A stretch of DNA of 61,883 bases. Origin: Luminiphilus sp. (lineage in GTDB: Bacteria; Pseudomonadota; Gammaproteobacteria; Pseudomonadales; Halieaceae). Shown piece after piece: positions 19,412-27,108 of this stretch (the stretch's first letter is position 1; each line of letters starts with the position of its first letter). Under the pieces are notes generated by a model, which worked only from the letters and a program-made list of their open reading frames with translations, was not told the DNA's origin and searched no databases. The position numbers and the translations under genes were made by a program. The DNA lies in the NCBI GenBank assembly GCA_016779445.1, contig JADHNP010000004.1, positions 1 through 61,883 of the forward strand, read 5' to 3'.

Positions 19412-19440
19412 AGTATGTCGCAATTTGCAAACAATGTCAA
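19412..19440 (-). promoter_or_regulatory. Strong sigma-70 promoter of the sRNA
   Basis: On the minus strand a consensus -35 (TTGACA, 19440-19435), a 17-base spacer and CATACT (19417-19412, four of six matches) are present. Upstream, from about 19457 to 19520, the sequence is almost pure A+T and could serve as an UP element. Start predicted near 19404-19405. Confidence 0.65.
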
Positions 19441-19546
19441 CAGCGGCGAGGAGCCCAAATAAATTAAATAAAATGATTAAAAACAATTATATAATGTGAT
19501 TTTGTAATTTTTAAGGCCGATTATTTCTCGAATCGTTATCGGAAAA

Positions 19547-19573
19547 TGCAATATATTGCATATCGCGATATGC
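19547..19573. promoter_or_regulatory. Two overlapping perfect palindromes
   Basis: TGCAATATATTGCA (19547-19560) and GCATATCGCGATATGC (19558-19573) are both perfect palindromes and share GCA. They lie 107 bases upstream of the sRNA promoter and about 300 bases before xthA. Dimeric regulators bind such sites. The bound protein is unknown. Confidence 0.5.
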
Positions 19574-19673
19574 GCGGGCTATTGCCGTCCGGCTCCGTTC
19601 GACAAAAAAGGTCTGAGCGATTGCACGCACGCGCCTTGATGATGTGATGGCGTCCTAGCAGCGGAGGAGATCG

Positions 19674-19689
19674 CGATTAGCAATAATCG
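19674..19689. other. Hairpin with GCAA tetraloop
   Basis: CGATTA and TAATCG form a six-base stem closed by GCAA, a GNRA-type tetraloop, if transcribed on the plus strand. No gene boundary is close by. It may belong to a long xthA leader or be a DNA dyad. Confidence 0.3.
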
Positions 19690-19799
19690 GAACACGCAAA
19701 ATTATTCGACGTTAAGAGATCGCACGGCATAATGACGCAGCAAATTGACGTCTAGCCGGATTGTTAGCGCTTCACTTGTGCGGCGCTCGGTTGTTACGG

Positions 19800-19819
19800 T
19801 TCGACGCTGCTGCGTCGAA
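19800..19819. other. Eight-base hairpin upstream of xthA
   Basis: TTCGACGC, a TGCT loop and GCGTCGAA form a perfect eight-base stem that ends 57 bases before the xthA ATG. There is no U-tract, so it is not an intrinsic terminator. It could be an operator or a leader hairpin. Confidence 0.4.
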
Positions 19820-19876
19820 TGACCATGATATTGTAAATTCCGAGCCCATCAAAACATAACGAGGGTCAGTATCCCG

Positions 19877-20647
19877 ATGTATCGCGTTATTACCTGCAAT
19901 ACCAATGGCATCCGTGCCGCAGCGCGCAAAGGCTTTTTTGATTGGCTGAGCCAGCAGTCTGCCGATGTCGTCTGCATTCAGGAAATCAAAGCAAAAGAGG
20001 TGCAGCTAACGGACTCTGTATTCTACCCCGAGGGATACCACTGCTTTTACAATGAAGCGGAACGTCCGGGGTATTCCGGAACCGCGATCTTTGCGAAGGA
20101 AAAGCCGCAACGAGTGGTTTCTCGTTTGGATTGGGAGATCGTCGATAGTGAGGGCCGTTATCTTCAGGTCGATTTTCCCGGTCTCAGTGTCATTTCACTT
20201 TACGTTCCGTCGGGTTCCGCATCCGAAAAGGCGCAGGCGCGAAAAGACGGTTTCATGGGTCCCTTTTACGAGCATCTTGCTGCGCTGCGGCGCAAGCGTC
20301 GCGAGTTTATTATTTGTGCCGATTGGAACACCTGCCACCAAAATATTGATTTAAAAAACTGGCGAGCCAATCGAAAGAATTCCGGTTTCATGCCGCATGA
20401 GCGTGCCTGGCTGGACCGTATTTACAGCGACCTGAAGTGGGTCGATATTTTTCGTGAGATAACGCAGGAACCTGATCTTTACACATGGTGGTCGAATAGG
20501 GGGCAGGCCTGGAATAATAATGTAGGTTGGCGGCTTGATTACATGTTGGTCACTCCGGGTTTGTCAGGGACGGGGTTGCGTCAATCGATCTATCGAGACG
20601 AGCGATTCTCTGATCATGCGCCGCTGACTATCGATTTTCAGTTGTAG
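19877..20647 (+). CDS. xthA: Exodeoxyribonuclease III
   Basis: ExoIII is the main AP endonuclease and 3'-repair exonuclease of base excision repair. The 256-residue protein has the exonuclease-endonuclease-phosphatase fold with its catalytic residues in place: Asn in TCNTNGIR, Glu36 in CIQEIKA, Asp and Asn in CADWNTCH, Asp in WRLDYMLV, and Asp-His in SDHAPL. All are retained, so this is a nuclease and not the catalytically inactive Pseudomonas Crc paralogue, whose N-terminus it superficially resembles. A GAGGG lies 11 bases before the ATG, rather far. It stands alone after the long intergenic region. Confidence 0.95.
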   Translation: MYRVITCNTNGIRAAARKGFFDWLSQQSADVVCIQEIKAKEVQLTDSVFYPEGYHCFYNEAERPGYSGTAIFAKEKPQRVVSRLDWEIVDSEGRYLQVDFPGLSVISLYVPSGSASEKAQARKDGFMGPFYEHLAALRRKRREFIICADWNTCHQNIDLKNWRANRKNSGFMPHERAWLDRIYSDLKWVDIFREITQEPDLYTWWSNRGQAWNNNVGWRLDYMLVTPGLSGTGLRQSIYRDERFSDHAPLTIDFQL

Positions 20648-20791
20648 TCGCATAATTCATGGGGTTCTTGGCGGCGTTCTTCTGCGCCGTAACTGGTCTG
20701 GCGAATCAAAATTGCTTCACGTGCCTTGCTAAGTATTGTTGTGGGTCCAGACAACATTTAGAGTGTCGCGCTGCGACGAGGAGATAATGAC

Positions 20792-21133
20792 ATGCTAATT
20801 CCCGAGGCATACGCACAGGCCGCTGCCCAGCAACCGCAGGGGGGAGGTCTGTTCTTGCCCCTGATGATGGTGGGTATTTTGGTGTTTATGTACTTCACGA
20901 CCATCCGGCCCCAACGCAAGCGGCAAAAAGAGCATGCAGAGATGGTTGGATCCCTCAAGAAGGGCGATGAAGTCGCATTGTCCTCGGGGATGCTAGGCAA
21001 AATCAGTGGGCTAGACGACAATTATTTGGTGCTAACAGTTGGCAGCAATGTGGAACTCAAATTTCAGAAGATTCACGTTACCTCTGTGCTGCCCAAGGGC
21101 ACATTGAAGTCTGTCGGTGTCGAATCCGCCTGA
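20792..21133 (+). CDS. yajC: Preprotein translocase accessory subunit YajC
   Basis: YajC is a small inner-membrane partner of SecDF in the holotranslocon. The 113 residues comprise a short N-terminus (EAYAQAAAQQPQGGG), one membrane helix (about 26-44), and a cytoplasmic domain starting RPQRKRQKEHAEMV, with the family pattern GDEVALSSGMLGKI. GAGGAG lies 11 bases before the ATG. In nearly all Proteobacteria yajC lies between tgt and secD; here its neighbours are xthA and a D-cysteine desulfhydrase. It may be the only copy, moved, or a second copy; the window cannot tell. Confidence 0.92.
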   Translation: MLIPEAYAQAAAQQPQGGGLFLPLMMVGILVFMYFTTIRPQRKRQKEHAEMVGSLKKGDEVALSSGMLGKISGLDDNYLVLTVGSNVELKFQKIHVTSVLPKGTLKSVGVESA

Positions 21134-22127
21134 GTACCCTCCGCGGCTGAGTCTTGCTCAGACTCCCACGCCATTCCACTGCCTAGCCCGCGCCTCTGAG
21201 CGATGGGGTAATGGCAAGAGATTGTGGATTAAGCGAGATGACCTCACCGGTTCGGTACTGACTGGGAATAAGGTTAGAAAGCTGGAGTTTATTGCAGCAC
21301 ACGCCATAAACCACGGATTTCGTACCCTGGTCACTTGTGGCGGCATGCAGAGCAATCACTGCCGCGCGACGGCGCTAGTGGCCGCTCAGCTTGGGTTGAG
21401 GTGCCATCTGGTATTGCGTTCTGACGGCCCAGATCAGCTCAATACGGGTAACTTCCTACTCGATCAAATCGCCGGTGCGACGCACGAGGTGCTGCCGGCC
21501 AAAGGCTGGGGGAAGGCGTTGCAGTCAGCCTACCGGCGGCTCGAGCAGGCCTATCGAGATTCTGGTGAGCCGGCGCTGATGATTCCTACTGGGGGTAGCG
21601 ATAGCTTGGGCGTATGGGGCTATATTGCCGCAGCCGAGGAACTTGGGGGCGACATTGCAGCCCACAACATTGATAAAGCAGCAGTCGTACTCGCAACAGG
21701 GTCTGCCGGCACTCAAACTGGCCTCACAGCGGGTGTGGCGCTCTGCGCTCTGCCTCTATCCGTAGTGGGCTATGCGGTCTGCGACGACGCGCAGTGGTTT
21801 AACTCAAAGGTCGCCGCAGATTGGGCCGCCGCTGAGCGCCGCTGGAGTCAGTTGCCGGCACTGGCGTTAGCGCCGGTTACTCGTGACCACAGTGCGGGGC
21901 CCGCCTACGGCGTTGCCACCCCGGAGGTTTATCAGCTGATTGTCGAGTTGGCACGTCTCGAGGGCGTGGTCCTGGATCCCGTCTATACCGGCAAGGCCTT
22001 CTGCGGCTTACTCAAGGATGTTCGAGAGGGCTACTTTGATCAGGTGGACGACATTATTTTTGTTCACACCGGGGGTATATTTGGGCTGTTTGCCCATGAA
22101 CATTCGCTTATTCAGGCGGCCAACTGA
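21117..22127 (+). CDS. D-cysteine desulfhydrase / ACC deaminase family PLP enzyme
   Basis: A 336-residue fold-type II PLP enzyme. The PLP lysine is in LTGNKVRKLEF, preceded by LWIKRDDLTGS, and CGGMQSNHCRATA follows, as in DcyD and 1-aminocyclopropane-1-carboxylate deaminase. The likely reaction is beta-elimination of D-cysteine to pyruvate, sulfide and ammonia; ACC deamination cannot be excluded. The start is GTG 21117, which overlaps the end of yajC by 17 bases in another frame. No other start codon precedes the conserved domain except within it. The next gene is an amino-acid/sodium symporter, which would fit D-amino acid use, but this is inference. Confidence 0.85.
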   Translation: MSNPPEYPPRLSLAQTPTPFHCLARASERWGNGKRLWIKRDDLTGSVLTGNKVRKLEFIAAHAINHGFRTLVTCGGMQSNHCRATALVAAQLGLRCHLVLRSDGPDQLNTGNFLLDQIAGATHEVLPAKGWGKALQSAYRRLEQAYRDSGEPALMIPTGGSDSLGVWGYIAAAEELGGDIAAHNIDKAAVVLATGSAGTQTGLTAGVALCALPLSVVGYAVCDDAQWFNSKVAADWAAAERRWSQLPALALAPVTRDHSAGPAYGVATPEVYQLIVELARLEGVVLDPVYTGKAFCGLLKDVREGYFDQVDDIIFVHTGGIFGLFAHEHSLIQAAN

Positions 22128-22288
22128 TACATTGTGAATAGCGGCATTATCGACTGGTGGTCCGTGGATTTAGGGCTGCGTCATACTCCTGCCGAGTCAT
22201 TGTTCTTGTCTGTCAGCGGGCATGAATGGTGCAGGGTCATTTGGAACGCACACACCTGCGGCTGAGATCGACACAGAGAGGATCGAAA

Positions 22289-23638
22289 GTGCAAGCAATC
22301 ATCACAGAAATTAACGCTTGGGCGTGGGGTGTGCCGATGCAGGTTTTACTGCTAGGCACAGGTGTTTTTCTCACCGCAGGTCTGGGCTTCCTCACCTGGA
22401 TTAGACTGGGATTGGCGTTTCGTATGCTGGCCTCTGGAAGGAGTGGTCGCGGCGAGGGTGATATACCCCCGTTTCGCGCGCTGATGACTTCGCTGAGTGC
22501 CACTATCGGCACGGGTAACATTGCCGGTGTTGCTACGGCGATGACGCTTGGCGGGCCCGGCGCGCTCTTTTGGATGTGGCTGACTGCGCTTTTTGGCATG
22601 GCAATGAAATATGCCGAGGCGGTATTGGCGGTTCGTTTCAGGGAGCAGGATGATCAGGGGGGGTACAGTGGCGGACCGATGTACTACATCAAAAATGGTT
22701 TGGGCCCGCGCTTCGCGATCCTCGGAAGTGCTTTCGCTCTGTTTGGGAGCATGGCCGGCTTTGGCTTGGCCAATACCGTACAGTCGAATTCAGTGGCGCA
22801 GGTATTGGCCGACCAATTCCAGATACCCTGGCTATTGACCGGAGCATTACTGATGCTGCTAGTTGGGGCTGTTATTCTCGGAGGAATAAAACGCATCGCT
22901 GCGACCGCAAGCGCGATAGTGCCGACGATGGCCGTTGCCTATATAGCGATGAGCAGTGTCGTACTTATTTTACATTGGGAAATGATCCCGTCCGCCCTAT
23001 CCACCATTGTGAGTACCGCTTTTACTGGCGCCTCCGCGGCAGGTGGATTCGCGGGCGCTACGGTATGGGCTGCGATTCGATTCGGTGTGGCGCGCGGTAT
23101 CTTCTCAAACGAGGCCGGACTTGGCAGCGCCCCCATCGCTCATGCAGCAGCTCAGACCAACGAACCGGTGGAGCAGGGATTGATCGCAATGCTGGGCACG
23201 TTTATCGATACACTGGTGGTGTGCACAATGACTGGCTTAGTCATTATGTTGACCGGCGTATTGGAATCGGGAATTTCCGGCGCAAGCCTTACCGCAATGG
23301 CTTTCGGCAGTGCGATACCGGGTGGCGAACTTGTGGTGACATTAGGCGTGGTGTTGTTCGCCACCACTACTATGATCGGCTGGTCATTCTATGGAGAGCG
23401 ATGCGTTGTTTACTTGTTCGGCACTAGGGCAATCCTACCCTTTCGTGTTTTGTGGGTGTTGGCCATCCCTATTGGTGCGGGCACAGATTTGGGCCTGATC
23501 TGGCTCATTGCTGACACACTTAACGCCTTCATGGCAATTCCGAATCTTATTGCACTGCTGCTGTTATCGCCCGTTGTGTTCGCGTTGTCTAGGGACTATT
23601 TTTTTGCGCGCAGCAGGACAGATCAGTCGGTCGTCTGA
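22289..23638 (+). CDS. AGCS family sodium:alanine/glycine symporter
   Basis: An inner-membrane transporter importing alanine or glycine (possibly the D-forms) with Na+. From GTG 22289 it has 449 residues and about ten hydrophobic segments. The AGCS signature appears as PPFRALMTSLSATIGTGNIAGVATA (split here: PPFRALMTSL, then SATIGTGNIAG), followed by GGPGALFWMW and the MKYAEAVLAV segment. The start was chosen because GAGAGGAT lies seven bases upstream; an in-frame ATG 21 codons earlier has no ribosome-binding site and adds a charged tail. The 5'-nucleotidase gene starts six bases after its stop. Confidence 0.92.
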   Translation: MQAIITEINAWAWGVPMQVLLLGTGVFLTAGLGFLTWIRLGLAFRMLASGRSGRGEGDIPPFRALMTSLSATIGTGNIAGVATAMTLGGPGALFWMWLTALFGMAMKYAEAVLAVRFREQDDQGGYSGGPMYYIKNGLGPRFAILGSAFALFGSMAGFGLANTVQSNSVAQVLADQFQIPWLLTGALLMLLVGAVILGGIKRIAATASAIVPTMAVAYIAMSSVVLILHWEMIPSALSTIVSTAFTGASAAGGFAGATVWAAIRFGVARGIFSNEAGLGSAPIAHAAAQTNEPVEQGLIAMLGTFIDTLVVCTMTGLVIMLTGVLESGISGASLTAMAFGSAIPGGELVVTLGVVLFATTTMIGWSFYGERCVVYLFGTRAILPFRVLWVLAIPIGAGTDLGLIWLIADTLNAFMAIPNLIALLLLSPVVFALSRDYFFARSRTDQSVV

Positions 23639-23644
23639 TTTTTC

Positions 23645-24547
23645 ATGTCGGACCTATCAGCTCAGCGTTTGGTCATAGCAATATCCTCGCGAGCGCTATT
23701 TGATCTGGATGAAGCGCACCGAATTTATGAACAGCAGGGTCTGCAGGCTTATTCTGACTATCAAATTGAGAAGGAAGAAGAAGTGCTTACCCCTGGCCAG
23801 GCGTTCCCTATGGTGCAAAAGTTATTGGCTCTCAACGCCAATCTGCCGGGGCATTTGGGTATCGATGTCATTTTATTGTCCAGAAACAGTGCGGATACCG
23901 GGTTACGGGTTTTTAACTCGATAGAGCATTATGGCCTAAGCATTTCCCGGGCCGCCTTCTGTGGAGGTGAAGCGCCTTGGCGTTATATCAAGGCGTTTGG
24001 GTGCCAGCTCTTTTTGTCTGCAGAGGGCAGCGATGTGCGTGTCGCCTTGGATAATGGTGTGGCGGCCGCAACGTTGGTCTCGAGCGTAGCGAGTCACTCC
24101 GATGACCCGCAGTTACGCTTTGCTTTTGATGGGGACGCGGTGCTGTTTTCCGACGAGTCAGAGCGCATTTTCAAGGCACAGGGACTTGACGCATTTGCGG
24201 CAAACGAGGATGCGGCGCGCAAGCAGCCGATGATGGGCGGGCCCTTTAAAAATTTCCTGGCCTCATTACAGCAATTGCAGCAAGCATTACCTGCAGAAAA
24301 TCCGCCAATTAGAACGGCATTAGTCACCGCGCGCTCGGCGCCGGCGCATGAGCGTGTTATCAGAACGCTGAGAGCGTGGGGGATACGAATAGACGAGTCG
24401 ATCTTTCTTGGTGGGTTGAGTAAAACGGAGTTTTTACGCGCTTATCGGGCGGACGTGTTCTTTGATGATCAGCAGACCCACTGCAAGGCAGCAGGCGATC
24501 ATGTTCCCACAGGCCACGTTCCGCACGGCGTTGCCAACAACGATTAA
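23645..24547 (+). CDS. 5'-nucleotidase family protein (PF06189-like)
   Basis: This 300-residue cytosolic protein belongs to the family of bacterial 5'-nucleotidases related to eukaryotic cN-I. Visible family traits are LVIAISSRALFDLDE at the N-terminus (a DxD-like acid loop, here Asp-Leu-Asp), LSRNSADTGLRVFNS, RAAFCGGEAP and a C-terminal LSKTEFLRAYRADVFFDDQ with the acidic pair. It probably dephosphorylates nucleoside monophosphates; the exact substrate is not visible. It follows the AGCS symporter by six bases and may be co-transcribed. The 103-base gap to cysB holds no clear terminator. Confidence 0.85.
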   Translation: MSDLSAQRLVIAISSRALFDLDEAHRIYEQQGLQAYSDYQIEKEEEVLTPGQAFPMVQKLLALNANLPGHLGIDVILLSRNSADTGLRVFNSIEHYGLSISRAAFCGGEAPWRYIKAFGCQLFLSAEGSDVRVALDNGVAAATLVSSVASHSDDPQLRFAFDGDAVLFSDESERIFKAQGLDAFAANEDAARKQPMMGGPFKNFLASLQQLQQALPAENPPIRTALVTARSAPAHERVIRTLRAWGIRIDESIFLGGLSKTEFLRAYRADVFFDDQQTHCKAAGDHVPTGHVPHGVANND

Positions 24548-24650
24548 AAACGCATAAAAAAACTAAATTTTATTCCTTAAAGGTGGTCCAGTAGGTGAAA
24601 TCGGAGTAATGTCTTGAGCGGTGTGGTCAGCATCGAGAGTGCATTGTCGG

Positions 24651-25625
24651 ATGAAGCTACAGCAACTGAGATACATATGGGAGGTCGCTCATCATGACCT
24701 TAACGTCTCTGCCACAGCGCAAAGTCTATTTACCTCACAGCCGGGCATTAGCAAGCAGATACGGCTTCTCGAAGACGAGCTCGGGGTGGAAATTTTTGCC
24801 CGCAGCGGCAAACACCTAACTCACATTACTTCCGCGGGAGAGGTGATTCTGGACTTGGCGGGTGAAATGCTAAGAAAAGCTGACTCTATCAAGCGGGTCG
24901 CTCAGGAGTTTTCCGATGAGACCGCTGGCACCCTCTCAATAGCTACCACACACACTCAGGCGCGGTATGTGTTGCCAGAGATTATTCAGCAGTTTATGTC
25001 GAGATATCCCGACGTGTCCCTGGTAATGAAGCAAGGGACGCCCCCTCAGGTAGCGCAAATGGCCGCTGATGGAGAGGTTGACTTTGTCATAGCCACCGAA
25101 GCGCTAAACCAATTTTCAAGTCTGGTAACCCTGCCGTGCTATCGCTGGAATCGCTGTGTCGTGGTGCCCAAAGATCACCCTCTAGCGAGCCTAGAGCACT
25201 GCTCCCTTGAGGCGATTGCTGATCATCCCATTGTGACGTACACAACGGGTTTTACCGGTCGCTCGAAGCTCGATGAAGCGTTCAAGGACAGGGGATTGGC
25301 ACCCAGATTCGTCTTCACTGCAGTGGACGCTGACGTCATCAAGACATACGTTAGGCTGGGCTTGGGGATTGGTGTAATCGCTAGTATGGCGTATGACGAA
25401 CATCTGGATAGTGATTTGGTCAAAATTGATGCTTCGCACCTCTTTCCGAGTTCAGTGACCAGTTTGGGGTTTCGTAAGGGCAGCTTCCTGCGAGGTTTTA
25501 TGCACGACTTCATTCATGAATTGGCTCCGCATCTCGGTCGTGAGTTAGTACAAGAGACTCTGTCGCGGGCGAAGCTGTCAGAGCGGGTGGCACTTTATGA
25601 GGGTATTGAGTTACCAGAGCACTGA
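24651..25625 (+). CDS. cysB: LysR-type regulator CysB
   Basis: CysB activates sulfate uptake and cysteine synthesis genes in response to N-acetylserine. From ATG 24651 (MKLQQLRYIWEVAHHDLNVS) it has 324 residues, exactly the E. coli length. The helix-turn-helix spans about residues 18-46 (ATAQSLFTSQPGISKQ). The effector domain contains the family segments TTHTQARYVLP and VDADVIKTYVRLGLGIG, which are specific to CysB and Cbl among LysR proteins. The upstream D-cysteine desulfhydrase-like gene makes a sulfur-related neighbourhood plausible. Its 3' end overlaps the convergent pabB gene by 31 bases. Confidence 0.94.
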   Translation: MKLQQLRYIWEVAHHDLNVSATAQSLFTSQPGISKQIRLLEDELGVEIFARSGKHLTHITSAGEVILDLAGEMLRKADSIKRVAQEFSDETAGTLSIATTHTQARYVLPEIIQQFMSRYPDVSLVMKQGTPPQVAQMAADGEVDFVIATEALNQFSSLVTLPCYRWNRCVVVPKDHPLASLEHCSLEAIADHPIVTYTTGFTGRSKLDEAFKDRGLAPRFVFTAVDADVIKTYVRLGLGIGVIASMAYDEHLDSDLVKIDASHLFPSSVTSLGFRKGSFLRGFMHDFIHELAPHLGRELVQETLSRAKLSERVALYEGIELPEH

Positions 25626-26971
25626 CTCGTGTGCTCCAGAGCGGCCATGATGGGGCCGACTTTGTCTAGCGTTTCCTGATATTCCGCCTCCCAGTTGGAG
25701 CTCGCGGTAATACCGCCTCCACCCCAGCAATAAAGCGTATTGTCCGTGGTTTCTAGTGTCCGGATTGTGATACTGCTTTGCATCCAGTTTCCCCCAGCCA
25801 TGACAAATATGGAGCCGCAATAGGCGCCCCTTGGGTAGGGCTCCAGTTCGCTGATAATCTCTACGGCGCGCTTTTTGGGTGCTCCTGTGATTGAGCCGCC
25901 GGGAGAGGTGGCGATTAAGATCTGTCCAGCGCTGAGATCAGGTTTCAATGCGCCTTGCACCGTACTGATCAGATGATGGACATTACCAAAGCTATGCAAT
26001 GCACACAGTTCAGTAACCTTGACGCTACCGGCCTGACAAAATTGTCCCAGGTCATTTCGCAGTAGATCGGTGATCATGACGTTTTCAGCGCGATCTTTTT
26101 CTGAGTGGACGAGTGCTTGGGCCAGATCGAGATCTTTTTGCGCATCAATATGGCGGGGTGCTGTCCCTTTAATCGGTTGCGTGATGATTTTCCCCTCGCT
26201 TATTTGAAGAAAGCGTTCGGGTGACAGCGATAGAATGGTCCGGTCGCTGTCTACTCTCATAAATCCCGAGAAGCCTCCCGCCAGCTTCTCTCTCGCGGCT
26301 CGGTAACCTTCCCAGCAATCACCCTCGAATGCTGCTTGAAAGCGCTGAGCAAAATTCACTTGATAGCAGTCTCCGGCCAGAATGTATTCTTGAATACGCT
26401 CTACGGCTCGTCGGTACTCATGTTTGGTAATGCTCGCTGCAAAGGATTGGCGAAGTCGAAACGATTCTCTGGCCGTGTTGGCGTCGTTATTGAGTATTGA
26501 CTCGACCTGTTGCCGGGTCCCGACAGGACAGTCCGGGTGATACAGCACTTCAGAAGTGCCGGTTTTGGTATCCGACACCAATACCCAGTGATAGAGCCCG
26601 GCAATAGCTTTAGACCGTTGCGGGCTCGAACGCGCCAAGTCGGCTGCCGGTGTGTCGTAGTCCAGATTGCCAACAACCAGCCCGCCGTTAAAAAGTTCGG
26701 CGGTTCCGAGAGCGGGGCCGGTTCCATACGAGACGGCTAGCGACTGCTCGATATCGGTCATCCAGCTAGTAAGATTGTTCGAATAATCCTGCGCGGAAAA
26801 GGTTTTTGTAGGTAGTGCGGTAATGAGTTCGAGTTCACTACCATTTGTGGTGGTGCCGCTATCCAGATAGACGAAGCCGGGTAAATGGGCGAAGCGGTCT
26901 GCCCAGGTTACGAGAGATCGGGTAAATGTGAGCGATGTGACGCGACCTTTTGGCAGCATAAATAACCCCAT
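25595..26971 (-). CDS. pabB: Aminodeoxychorismate synthase component I PabB
   Basis: PabB aminates chorismate to 4-amino-4-deoxychorismate for p-aminobenzoate and folate synthesis, with ammonia from PabA. The 458 residues match the family. The PIKGTAPR motif carries the Lys characteristic of PabB, where anthranilate synthase has other residues. The chorismate-binding ENVMITDLLRNDLG, SPGGSITGAPK and YCGSIF segments are present. The start is ATG 26971, or the ATG four codons later, which has a GGGG element upstream; they cannot be separated. It is divergent from the carboxylase operon and convergent with cysB. Confidence 0.94.
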   Translation of the reverse strand: MGLFMLPKGRVTSLTFTRSLVTWADRFAHLPGFVYLDSGTTTNGSELELITALPTKTFSAQDYSNNLTSWMTDIEQSLAVSYGTGPALGTAELFNGGLVVGNLDYDTPAADLARSSPQRSKAIAGLYHWVLVSDTKTGTSEVLYHPDCPVGTRQQVESILNNDANTARESFRLRQSFAASITKHEYRRAVERIQEYILAGDCYQVNFAQRFQAAFEGDCWEGYRAAREKLAGGFSGFMRVDSDRTILSLSPERFLQISEGKIITQPIKGTAPRHIDAQKDLDLAQALVHSEKDRAENVMITDLLRNDLGQFCQAGSVKVTELCALHSFGNVHHLISTVQGALKPDLSAGQILIATSPGGSITGAPKKRAVEIISELEPYPRGAYCGSIFVMAGGNWMQSSITIRTLETTDNTLYCWGGGGITASSNWEAEYQETLDKVGPIMAALEHTSQCSGNSIPS

Positions 26972-26988
26972 TTAAAGTAAGGGTAAAA

Positions 26989-27016
26989 TTGACAGTGATG
27001 CATAAGGATAAGTAAT
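26989..27016 (+). promoter_or_regulatory. Promoter of the propionyl-CoA operon
   Basis: A consensus -35 (TTGACA, 26989-26994), a 16-base spacer and AGTAAT (27011-27016, four of six) face the carboxylase genes. Start predicted near 27023, giving a leader of about 86 nt. Confidence 0.5.
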
Positions 27017-27022
27017 GTCTTG

Positions 27023-27080
27023 CCTTGTGCACAGACAAGGTTGTGCAAGGTGTGCGAACGCAGTGACGCATGAACTGCGT
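27023..27080 (+). promoter_or_regulatory. Two dyads in the leader of the propionyl-CoA operon
   Basis: CCTTGT-N6-ACAAGG (27023-27040) and ACGCAGT-N9-ACTGCGT (27058-27080) are perfect inverted repeats between the predicted start and the first ATG. The TTGTGCA core recurs at 27025 and 27041. They may be operators for a propionate- or fatty-acid-responsive regulator, or RNA hairpins. They do not match a cobalamin riboswitch. Confidence 0.45.
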
Positions 27081-27108
27081 GGGTCGATTCCAATCTGAGA
27101 GTTAATCC

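Larger units (their letters stand above)
19172..19876. other. Long intergenic region with an sRNA and dyads
   Basis: This 705-base gap is the only one above 300 bases. It holds no credible protein-coding frame. From left to right there is a T-run after tRNA-His, the predicted minus-strand small RNA with its terminator and promoter (19311-19440), and an A+T-rich block (about 19457-19520). Then come two overlapping perfect palindromes (19547-19573), a hairpin with GCAA loop (19674-19689) and an eight-base hairpin (19800-19819) before xthA. A GGAGGAG at 19662-19668 looks like a ribosome-binding site but no start codon follows it. I found no convincing sigma-70 promoter for xthA. Confidence 0.6.

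Noticed and set aside
19877-20647. Crc (catabolite repression protein) instead of ExoIII
   Set aside because: All catalytic residues of ExoIII are present, which Crc lacks.
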